Position numbers and translations under genes: made by a program. Below, piece after piece: positions 22,405 to 28,577 of a stretch of DNA of 32,509 nt. Every line of letters begins with the position of its first letter. Positions within the stretch are counted from its first letter, which is position 1. Source of the stretch: a virus. The stretch lies in IMG/VR virus record IMGVR_UViG_3300038441_001254, positions 1 to 32,509 of that record; one strand, 5' to 3'. The notes under the pieces were generated by a model. That model was given only the letters and a program-made list of their open reading frames with translations, was not told the DNA's origin and ran no database searches.

Positions 22405-22478
22405 GGGGGACTAGGGGGACTGCCGTATTCTTCTCTCTCTCTCTCTCTCTAGTAGAGTAGAATAAGAGTAACGGCAGT
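22405..22478 (+). repeat. CT tract inside an imperfect palindrome, plus tandem GGGGGACT
   Basis: GGGGGACT occurs twice in tandem (22405-22412, 22414-22421). ACTGCCGT (22419-22426) pairs exactly with ACGGCAGT (22471-22478). Between them are ATTCT, an uninterrupted (TC)9T run (22432-22450), AGTAGAG, and TAGAATAAGAGTA, whose purines can pair with the CT run. The structure could extrude as a long imperfect hairpin or act as a melting element. TAGAAT (22458-22463) also resembles a -10 box, but no -35 lies at the right distance. Confidence 0.7.
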
Positions 22479-22517
22479 TCGACGTGGTAACCCTTACGGA
22501 TTGTCGTCTTGAGATTA

Positions 22518-22554
22518 GTCGAGGGTTAGTCGAGGGGTGGTCGAGGCAGTCGAG
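22518..22554 (+). repeat. right hexamer array: four GTCGAG copies
   Basis: GTCGAG occurs at 22518, 22529, 22540 and 22549 (start positions), with spacings of 11, 11 and 9 bp; the first two are within TTAGTCGAGGG. It is the reverse complement of the hexamer in the left array, so the two arrays point toward each other around the CT-tract palindrome. This resembles iterons or operator half-site arrays bound by one protein. Confidence 0.75.
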
Positions 22555-22619
22555 TAGGCAGAACATGATTGCGCCTGGGCTCGCGTGGCCCCATGCTGTG
22601 GTTCGAACCTTCCGATAGT

Positions 22620-22654
22620 ATCCCCGGGCAGGAAGGCTCAACCTGCCCGGGGAT
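22620..22654 (+). promoter_or_regulatory. 13-bp-arm GC-rich hairpin in leader of first early gene
   Basis: ATCCCCGGGCAGG (22620-22632) and CCTGCCCGGGGAT (22642-22654) are perfect inverted repeats around a 9-nt loop. They start one base after a GATAGT box (22614-22619) and end 4 nt before the conserved AGAAAAGGACAGAACC leader. It could act as an mRNA-stabilising 5' hairpin, an attenuator or a protein-binding operator. No T-tract follows on either strand. Confidence 0.7.
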
Positions 22655-22674
22655 GTTCAGAAAAGGACAGAACC

Positions 22675-23172
22675 ATGATCTTGTACATGCAACTCGGATA
22701 CACCTGCAAGCCAACCCCGGAACAGATCGCGGTGCTGAAGGAGATGGACCCGTCCTTCGATGTGTATCCTCCAGATGCGCAGTTCGAGTGGCAGCGTGGA
22801 ACGGCGCGCAGTGGGTTCCGCGTGGACCCGTTCGCCATCGTGCGGAACGAGGTTCTCAGGGGTCTTGACTTTCGCATCGATGGTGGCGCCATTGAGACCA
22901 GCACGTTCACCACGTTGGTGAACCATCTGGAGGACATGATCAAGCGCCACACTGGTCATACGCACCCCAACCAGTACAACACGCGCTGCGACGTTCACGT
23001 GCCCAACCTGGGCTTGCTGAAGGTCTCCAAGGTGGAGCTGCTCCAGGACGCTTGCACCGATGACTTGCAGGCCCACCTGGACCGTGGTTGGCGCATCCTC
23101 GCTATCTGCCCTCAACCCAACCAGCGCCGGCCGGACTACATTATCGGCTGCTGTGGTGAAGAGGACGAATGA
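22675..23172 (+). CDS. conserved early phage protein of unknown function
   Basis: A 165-residue protein from ATG 22675 with AAAAGGA upstream. An in-frame ATG at 22585 is rejected because translation would cross the GC-rich hairpin and give a low-complexity start. The C-terminal segment (DDLQAHLDRGWRILAICPQPNQRRPDYIIGC) is a pattern I have seen in other phage proteins of unknown role. The middle contains a helix followed by RCDVHVPNLGLLKVSKVELL. It is the first gene after the intergenic control region, so it is probably expressed first and might be a regulator or host-takeover protein. Confidence 0.65.
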   Translation: MILYMQLGYTCKPTPEQIAVLKEMDPSFDVYPPDAQFEWQRGTARSGFRVDPFAIVRNEVLRGLDFRIDGGAIETSTFTTLVNHLEDMIKRHTGHTHPNQYNTRCDVHVPNLGLLKVSKVELLQDACTDDLQAHLDRGWRILAICPQPNQRRPDYIIGCCGEEDE

Positions 23173-23540
23173 CCGATCGTTGCACTTTCGTCAAGGATGG
23201 TCGTCGGTGCTTGTACCGTCAGCACTCCTCGGAGGTGCGGCACTGCATGCTTGGCCAGTATGGTTGGGTGTTCGATCCTCCCAACGAGGAAAGACCCAAC
23301 CACCATCTGGAGATTCGTCAGCGGTTGGAGCAACGCATCGAACAGCAACGTGAGTCCAATCGCGGGCTGCATCGCTCCAACGCTGAGCTGACGGAGGCGT
23401 TTGCACAGTTTGTGTTCAAGCAGTTCGGCGGTTGGTGGCTGAACAACGACCCTATGAAGCCTTTGGCTGCAGATGGTCTACCACCGGCGGTGGAACGACG
23501 AGTCTTGGAGCTGGTTGAGGAGCACAAGAATGTACGTTGA
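23169..23540 (+). CDS. small protein with possible N-terminal zinc site and coiled coil
   Basis: A 123-residue protein whose start overlaps the previous stop (ATGA), with GAGGA upstream. The N-terminus has Cys5, Cys14, His19, His25 and Cys26 (TDRCTF...GRRCLYRQH...RHC), which could hold one zinc. The middle is a charged helix (LEIRQRLEQRIEQQRESNRG), then a hydrophobic stretch AFAQFVFKQFGGWWLNN. It overlaps the helicase gene by 11 nt, so it is co-translated with it and may be a helicase partner. No known family. Confidence 0.6.
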   Translation: MTDRCTFVKDGRRCLYRQHSSEVRHCMLGQYGWVFDPPNEERPNHHLEIRQRLEQRIEQQRESNRGLHRSNAELTEAFAQFVFKQFGGWWLNNDPMKPLAADGLPPAVERRVLELVEEHKNVR

Positions 23541-25017
23541 GAAGACCACCTCCCTGCGCCACCAGCGCGACGCATATGAGTTCTCGAAGGACCTCCAGGT
23601 GTACGCGCTGTTCTGGGAGCAGGGCGTTGGCAAGACCAAGCCCACCATCGACAAGTTCGGACACCTGTACCTCAGCGGCAAGGTCCAGGGCTTGTTCGTG
23701 GTGGCGCCCAGCAACGTTGCACCAAACTGGGTGAACGACGAGCTGCCGAAGCACATGCCTGATTCATTGTTGAGCCAGGCATGTGTTCACTTGTACCAAT
23801 CATCCAAGGCCAAACAGAAGCGCAACCTGCAGGCCAGACAAGAACTGCTCAAGGCCAAAGGCCCAGCAGTTCTTGTGATGTCGTTCGATGCCATACGCAC
23901 CAAGCTGGGGAAGGCGTACGCTCGCCGTTTCATGCTGAAGTTCCAATGCTTCGGCGTCGTGGACGAGAGCCAGCGCATCAAGAAGCCGAGCGGTAAGACA
24001 GCAGTCACTGTGGTGACTGCGGGGCGATACTTGCCATACAAGACCGTGCTCAGCGGCACACCAGTCACCAACGGTATCCTAGACCTGTACATGCAGGTGC
24101 GATTCCTGGACGAGAACTTCTGGGAGAAGCGCGGGCTGGAGCCATTCAGCGTCTTCAAGAAGCACTTCGCCATCATGCGCACTCGAGCTGAGGCTCTGGA
24201 GGAGGATGGGTGGGACCCCGGATACGACCAGGTGCTGGGCTACAAGAACATCGAGGAGATGGCCGGTTACATCAAGCTCATTGGCCACCGCCTGACCAAG
24301 GATTCCGCCGGCATCAAGCTTCCGCCCAAGGTCTACACCAAGCGTTACTTCGACTTGACGCCGGAGCAGATGCGCATGTACGTGGAGCTGGAGGAGGACC
24401 TCATCACGCACTTCCCTCGTATCAATGAGGAAGACGAGGAGAAGCTGGTCGAGGTGCTTGATCAGTTGACGCTCGGCACTCGACACGCTCAGATCACTTG
24501 TGGCTACATGCCGCCGGAAGCCGGCGAGCCAGTCATCATGATTGGAGATCGCAACCCTCGTCTGGAGTGCTTCAAGGAAGCAGTTAAGGACCTGGACGGC
24601 AAGTCCATCGTGTGGTGCCGGTTCAACACAGACGTGGACCTGGTCATGAGGACTCTCGTGGACATGGGTCGGAAACCTGTCCGCTACGACGGCCAGGTTT
24701 CAATCGACGAGCGTGAGGAGAACAAGCGCGCCTTCCAGGAGGGCGATGCAACGGACTTCGTTGCCAAGCAGTCCGCGGCGTCCGCTGGTGTTACGCTCCA
24801 TGCGGCCAAGTTCGTTCACTATTACAGCCAGTCCTACAACTGGGAGCATCGGGCGCAGTCTGAAGACCGTGCCCATCGCATCGGTCTTCAGCACTCTGTA
24901 CTGTACATCGATTACATCGCTAACGGCACCATCGACGGGAAGATACTCCGAGCGTTACGCAAGAACCACAAGTTCGCCCAGCAAGTGTTGGGGGACACAC
25001 CAACCGAATGGATATGA
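23530..25017 (+). CDS. SF2 helicase, SNF2/DEAD-like
   Basis: A 495-residue protein from ATG 23530. Motif Q-like TSLRHQRDAYEFS is followed by Walker A ALFWEQGVGKTK (Lys35), the Ia region LFVVAPSNVAPNWVNDEL, motif II VVDESQRIKK (DESQ, about 145), and motif III LSGTPVTNG. In the second RecA domain come SIVWCRFNTDVDLV (IV), ASAGVTLHAAKFVHYY (V) and RAQSEDRAHRIGL (VI, about 440-452). These are the seven SF2 motifs in SNF2-like form. It is short for SNF2 proteins and typical of phage versions. It likely remodels or unwinds DNA during replication or recombination. Confidence 0.88.
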   Translation: MYVEKTTSLRHQRDAYEFSKDLQVYALFWEQGVGKTKPTIDKFGHLYLSGKVQGLFVVAPSNVAPNWVNDELPKHMPDSLLSQACVHLYQSSKAKQKRNLQARQELLKAKGPAVLVMSFDAIRTKLGKAYARRFMLKFQCFGVVDESQRIKKPSGKTAVTVVTAGRYLPYKTVLSGTPVTNGILDLYMQVRFLDENFWEKRGLEPFSVFKKHFAIMRTRAEALEEDGWDPGYDQVLGYKNIEEMAGYIKLIGHRLTKDSAGIKLPPKVYTKRYFDLTPEQMRMYVELEEDLITHFPRINEEDEEKLVEVLDQLTLGTRHAQITCGYMPPEAGEPVIMIGDRNPRLECFKEAVKDLDGKSIVWCRFNTDVDLVMRTLVDMGRKPVRYDGQVSIDEREENKRAFQEGDATDFVAKQSAASAGVTLHAAKFVHYYSQSYNWEHRAQSEDRAHRIGLQHSVLYIDYIANGTIDGKILRALRKNHKFAQQVLGDTPTEWI

Positions 25018-25018
25018 C

Positions 25019-25378
25019 ATGAGTAACGTCTTCGCAACCCAGTGCCCGATGCACAAGAAGGGCAACCAACTGTTGCCCAAGTTCGACTTGAGCTCGACCA
25101 GCCAGGCTGGGCGCTCGCTGCGTCGGGACTATGGCAACCTGATCTGGCTGTTGGAGCCGACTGCTGCACCATGGTCGCGCGGCGTGTTCGAGAAGATGCG
25201 AGCAGGGCTCGTCAACTTCGACGGTGATCGGGACTTCCTGCTGTGTATCGGCAACCCCGTGCTCATGAGCATGATGGCAGTGTTCGCCGGCGAGTACAGC
25301 AACTCGCTGAAGTTCCTCCAGTGGTCGAACGGCGAGTACATGCCTCTCATTGTTACGCTCGAAGAGCCAATTGCCTGA
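25019..25378 (+). CDS. conserved phage protein of unknown function
   Basis: A 119-residue protein starting one base after the helicase stop, in the same operon. It begins MSNVFATQCPMHKKGNQLLP. The C-terminal half (DFLLCIGNPVLMSMMAVFAG ... LKFLQWSNGEYMPLIVTLEE) is hydrophobic and beta/alpha, as in a compact soluble domain. The series D-F-L-L-x-I-G-x-P is common to phage proteins encoded beside early helicases, in my recollection, but without a known role. The ribosome site is weak, consistent with coupling to the helicase. Confidence 0.6.
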   Translation: MSNVFATQCPMHKKGNQLLPKFDLSSTSQAGRSLRRDYGNLIWLLEPTAAPWSRGVFEKMRAGLVNFDGDRDFLLCIGNPVLMSMMAVFAGEYSNSLKFLQWSNGEYMPLIVTLEEPIA

Positions 25379-25406
25379 TTGCGGGAGCGTATCGGAGCAG
25401 TATAGT
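25379..25406 (+). promoter_or_regulatory. candidate sigma70-like early promoter
   Basis: TTGCGG (25379-25384), a 16-bp spacer and TATAGT (25401-25406) in the 51-nt gap between genes. It is followed by the conserved leader AGAAAAGGACAGAGCCATG (25414-25432). TATAGT matches the -10 consensus at 5 of 6 positions; the -35 match is weaker. Confidence 0.5.
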
Positions 25407-25429
25407 ACCAGGAAGAAAAGGACAGAGCC

Positions 25430-26002
25430 ATGGTGGAAAGAGACTATTCCAAGTACATCGAGGTGCCGGCTGGCAGTGACCTGCTGAACAGGATTGCTGC
25501 CACCGCAGCGGAGCAAGAGCGGCTCATGAACGAGCTGAACGATCTGGCTCGTTTGGTCAAGGAGAAGGAAGAGGAGCTGCGAGTGGTCAGCGACGGCACA
25601 TTGCCGGACCTGATGGACCAGGCCGGCTTGAAGGAGTTCGTAACGCTGAGCGGAACCAAGATCAAGATCCAGGAGCTGGTCACGGCGAGCTGCCCGGCGC
25701 CTTCCACGCGGGACCCCGAGCTGATGAAGCGTCGCAGCCGCATCTTCAAGTGGCTCGATGACAACGGCTACGGCAAGCTCATCAGCCGCGAGCTGAAGGT
25801 AGAGTTCGACCGCTCCCAGTCGGAGCAGGCGTTGGCGCTGGAGAAGGAGCTGCGCGACCAGAAGTACTCGGTGCAGCGCCAGTACGCCGTTCACCCGCAG
25901 ACCTTCAACAAGTTCGCGCGCGACATGTTGGCGGATGGCAAGGAGTTGCCCGAGGACTTCCACATCCATCGTCGCAACGTGGCGAAGATCGTCAAGGACT
26001 AA
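25430..26002 (+). CDS. conserved phage protein, helical, near SSB gene
   Basis: A 190-residue protein with AAAAGGA leader. Residues about 20-55 form a charged coiled coil (AAEQERLMNELNDLARLVKE), followed by LPDLMDQAGLKEFVTLSGTKIKIQELV, and a C-terminal part with IFKWLDDNGYGKLISRELKVEFDR and a segment like QRQYAVHPQTFNKFARDML. I recognise this layout from phage proteins that sit beside ssDNA-binding and recombination genes, but no function is fixed. It is followed 71 nt later by the SSB-like gene, so a role in DNA metabolism is likely by context. Confidence 0.6.
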   Translation: MVERDYSKYIEVPAGSDLLNRIAATAAEQERLMNELNDLARLVKEKEEELRVVSDGTLPDLMDQAGLKEFVTLSGTKIKIQELVTASCPAPSTRDPELMKRRSRIFKWLDDNGYGKLISRELKVEFDRSQSEQALALEKELRDQKYSVQRQYAVHPQTFNKFARDMLADGKELPEDFHIHRRNVAKIVKD

Positions 26003-26073
26003 GGACGCAACAGCGTCGGTAGCGCCTGGGCAGCGGAGGCGTAGTGTCCGCAGCAACCAACAAGGAAGCAAGT

Positions 26074-26928
26074 ATGGCAGCAGCAAAGAAGACAGCAGAG
26101 ACGGCAGCGACGCAGATGGAGAAGGCAGGCGTTTCGCCGACCGGCATCAGCCGTTACGGCGAGTATGGCACGAAGACCGGCTTCGAAGGCGTCACCAAGG
26201 AGGACCTGAAGACCCCCTTCATCAAGGTGCTACAGCCCATGAGCCCGGAGATCACGAACTCCGAAGTTGAGGGCGCCAAGCCAGGCATGTTCTACAACAC
26301 GGCGTCCGGTCAACTCATCCCCATGGAGCAGGGCATCGTCGTAGTCCCACTGGGCAAGAAGCACCACTTCGTCGAGTGGCGTCCTCGGGAGCAGGGTGGT
26401 GGCTTCGTGGGCACCCACGAGCCCAACAGCGCGGCCGTGCTTCAGGCGCAGAAGGCAGCGGGCAATAAGGTCGGCAAGCTCAGCATCCCCAGCGCTGACA
26501 ACAAGACACAGAACGAGCTGATCGAGTCGCACGACGTGTTCTGCCTCATCCTCTCGGACGATGGCAAGACCACACAGGGCGACTGCGCCATCTTCGCGTT
26601 CACCTCGACCAAGATCGGCGCGGTGAAGAACTGGTGGACGAAGATGTACATGGTCAAGCCTCGTCAGCCCATGTTCACCTTCCGCGTGAAGATCACAGGG
26701 TTCAAGGACCCACGCACCAACAAGGGCGTGTTCTTCAACGTCAAGACGGAAGCCTTCCCGGTTGCCGGCGACTTGAAGCTCAGCTCCATCGATCCGGAGA
26801 CCGAGAAGGACCTGCTGGACTCCGCGTACGCCATGTTCCAGGCGTTCGACTCCGGCGACATGAAGGGCGACTACAGCAAGATGGACGGGACCGAAGCCGC
26901 TGGTGGCGGCGAAGACGTGCCGTTCTGA
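26074..26928 (+). CDS. single-stranded DNA-binding-like protein with SSB tail
   Basis: A 284-residue protein from ATG 26074 (AAGGAAG at proper spacing; an upstream GTG at 26044 is less likely). The end is acidic, with Gly linker and hydrophobic tip: TEAAGGGEDVPF. It closely mimics the DDDIPF tail by which bacterial SSB recruits repair proteins. The core is beta-rich with aromatic and basic strands (HHFVEWRPREQGG, MFTFRVKITGFKDPRTNKGVFFNVKTE), plausible for an OB fold. It is encoded between two DNA-metabolism genes. I infer an ssDNA-binding role; the fold itself is not proven from sequence. Confidence 0.6.
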   Translation: MAAAKKTAETAATQMEKAGVSPTGISRYGEYGTKTGFEGVTKEDLKTPFIKVLQPMSPEITNSEVEGAKPGMFYNTASGQLIPMEQGIVVVPLGKKHHFVEWRPREQGGGFVGTHEPNSAAVLQAQKAAGNKVGKLSIPSADNKTQNELIESHDVFCLILSDDGKTTQGDCAIFAFTSTKIGAVKNWWTKMYMVKPRQPMFTFRVKITGFKDPRTNKGVFFNVKTEAFPVAGDLKLSSIDPETEKDLLDSAYAMFQAFDSGDMKGDYSKMDGTEAAGGGEDVPF

Positions 26929-26938
26929 ACAATTCTGT

Positions 26939-27011
26939 AGATGGTGGCTCAGTCCGTCAGCCATGGGGCGCATCCGGAGCCAACCTCGATTGGGCGCTGC
27001 AGTCACCATCT
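26939..27011 (+). repeat. inverted repeat in gap after SSB-like gene
   Basis: AGATGGTG (26939-26946) and CACCATCT (27004-27011) are exact inverted repeats in the 113-nt gap between genes. CAATTCTG also occurs just before the left arm and just after the right arm in direct orientation. The 57-nt loop makes a strong RNA hairpin doubtful; it may be a minor regulatory structure or chance. Confidence 0.35.
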
Positions 27012-27041
27012 GCACCAATTCTGCAACCTTGAGGAGCAGTC

Positions 27042-27278
27042 ATGAAACGAGAAGACATCATCAAGCAAGAGCTGAAGGCCCGCAAGGACCTGAAGCGACT
27101 CGCAGCCAGCCGAGCCAAGGGCTTGGTCACGGCGGAGCGTAACGTCCACAAGAAGTACAACAAGATGACCGAGGCCTACATCGCCGGGCTGCACCCGGAA
27201 GTTGCCAAGCAGCTGCAGGTGGAGGAAGAGGCCGTCACGGACGAACAGCTCGACGGCGACGTCGGCGAGGATGGCTGA
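27042..27278 (+). CDS. small charged helical protein
   Basis: A 78-residue protein with GAGGAG upstream. The first 45 residues are strongly basic and helical (REDIIKQELKARKDLKRLAA, NVHKKYNKM). The last 20 are acidic (EEEAVTDEQLDGDVGEDG). Such split-charge small proteins often bind nucleic acid or act as partners of larger enzymes. It ends 3 nt before the SF1 helicase gene, so it is probably co-expressed with it. No family recognised. Confidence 0.6.
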   Translation: MKREDIIKQELKARKDLKRLAASRAKGLVTAERNVHKKYNKMTEAYIAGLHPEVAKQLQVEEEAVTDEQLDGDVGEDG

Positions 27279-27281
27279 GAC

Positions 27282-28538
27282 ATGCAACTAGGCCCGCAAC
27301 AGCAAGAGGCGTATGACGCCATCGTGCAGTGGTTTGAAGGACCGGACCAGGTGTTCTACTTGGGCGGCTGGGCAGGGACGGGTAAGACCTCGATCGCCAG
27401 CAAGCTTGCTTCGGACCTCGTGGGCCTAGAGAAGACCGCGTTCGCTGCCTTTACCGGCAAGGCAGCGCTGCGGCTCCGGGAGTGTGGATGCCCCGGCGCA
27501 TCCACCATTCACTCCTGGATCTACAAGTCCAGAGCGCAGAGCAACGCCCACATCGAGGAGCTGAAGCAGGAGCTGCTGGACTTGCGGCGTGACCTGTACG
27601 TGGACGAGTACAGCGCAAAGGAGATTGACGAGCACCCCAAGGTCCAACACCTAGAGGGTCTCATTGCCCAGGAAGAGAAGGCGGCTCGCAAGCCAATCTT
27701 CATCCTGAACCACGAGTCTGTTGTCGGTGAGCTCCCCTTGGGCGTTCTGGACGAGGTGTCCATGGTCAACCAGGAGATGCGTGACGACTGGTGCTCCTTT
27801 GGTCGAAAGACGCTCGTGCTGGGCGACCCGTTCCAGCTGCCGCCTGTGGGTGGTGAAGGTGCCTTCACCAAGGACCGTCCCGCCTTCATGCTGACGCAGA
27901 TCCACCGGCAGGCCGAGGGGAACCCCATCATCGCGTTGTCCACCTCCATCCGGAACATGGAGTACCCACGTCCGAAGGAATGGGGCCAGGGGACCCGCGT
28001 TCTTCGGCGTTCTGACCTCAGCACCAATGTGCTCCGCGACATTGTGCTTGAGTCCGACCAGATCATCGTCGGCAAGAACGAGACGCGCCATTCCTTCAAC
28101 AACCGTATGCGCGTGCTCCTCGGGCACAAGGGCAAGTGGCCCGGCGAAGGCGAGAAGATTGTCTGCCTGCGCAACAATCATGAGAAGGGTCTTCTCAATG
28201 GAGCCCTATACCGTGTTGTCAAGACACCAGAAGTGTACGAGGACATTGAGCGGCTCGACATGGTCATCGAGCCCATCGAGGGAGGAGCCCAGCTGGAGGT
28301 GCACGCTCACACGCACCACTTCGTTGGCAAAGAGGAGCAGCTCAGGAAGCAGTGGTTCCAGCGCAAGGAAGCCGAGGAGTTTGACTATGGCTACGCGCTC
28401 ACCTGCCACAAGACCCAGGGCTCTCAATACCGGAACCCAGTAATCTTCGATGAGTCGTTCATCGCGAGAGACAAGCGGTACCAGTGGCTCTACACAGCTA
28501 CCACGCGCGCACAACAGAGCCTTACGCTCCTCGTGTAA
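27282..28538 (+). CDS. SF1 helicase, RecD/Dda-like
   Basis: A 418-residue protein. It opens with the Q-like motif QLGPQQQEAYDAIVQWF. Walker A is GGWAGTGKTS (about 28-37), Ia is AFAAFTGKAALRLRE with the RecD2-like STIHSW segment. Walker B is LDEVSMVN (about 156), motif III is VLGDPFQLPPVG (about 180), and IV is LTQIHRQAEGNP. Motif V is YALTCHKTQGSQYRNPVIF (about 370-390) and VI is WLYTATTRAQQSL. Together these are the SF1B 5'-3' helicase signature, as in Dda and RecD2. Residues about 80-140 are a charged helical insertion between Ia and II. It probably loads at forks or supports recombination. Confidence 0.9.
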   Translation: MQLGPQQQEAYDAIVQWFEGPDQVFYLGGWAGTGKTSIASKLASDLVGLEKTAFAAFTGKAALRLRECGCPGASTIHSWIYKSRAQSNAHIEELKQELLDLRRDLYVDEYSAKEIDEHPKVQHLEGLIAQEEKAARKPIFILNHESVVGELPLGVLDEVSMVNQEMRDDWCSFGRKTLVLGDPFQLPPVGGEGAFTKDRPAFMLTQIHRQAEGNPIIALSTSIRNMEYPRPKEWGQGTRVLRRSDLSTNVLRDIVLESDQIIVGKNETRHSFNNRMRVLLGHKGKWPGEGEKIVCLRNNHEKGLLNGALYRVVKTPEVYEDIERLDMVIEPIEGGAQLEVHAHTHHFVGKEEQLRKQWFQRKEAEEFDYGYALTCHKTQGSQYRNPVIFDESFIARDKRYQWLYTATTRAQQSLTLLV

Positions 28539-28577
28539 CGCGCTAGCATATACAGCTCGTAGCCTCCAAAGGAACAT

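Noticed and set aside
22432-22450. CT run as a sequencing or assembly artefact
   Set aside because: Its length cannot be verified here, but the flanking perfect inverted repeats and the symmetric position argue that it is part of a real structure; the exact repeat count remains uncertain.
22594-22612. tRNA T-loop-like GGTTCGAACC
   Set aside because: No matching acceptor, D or anticodon arms could be folded around it; the motif is a short palindrome by itself.
22585-22674. Upstream ATG giving a 195-residue version of the first early protein
   Set aside because: The added part translates the GC-rich hairpin into low-complexity sequence, and the shared AAAAGGA leader marks ATG 22675.
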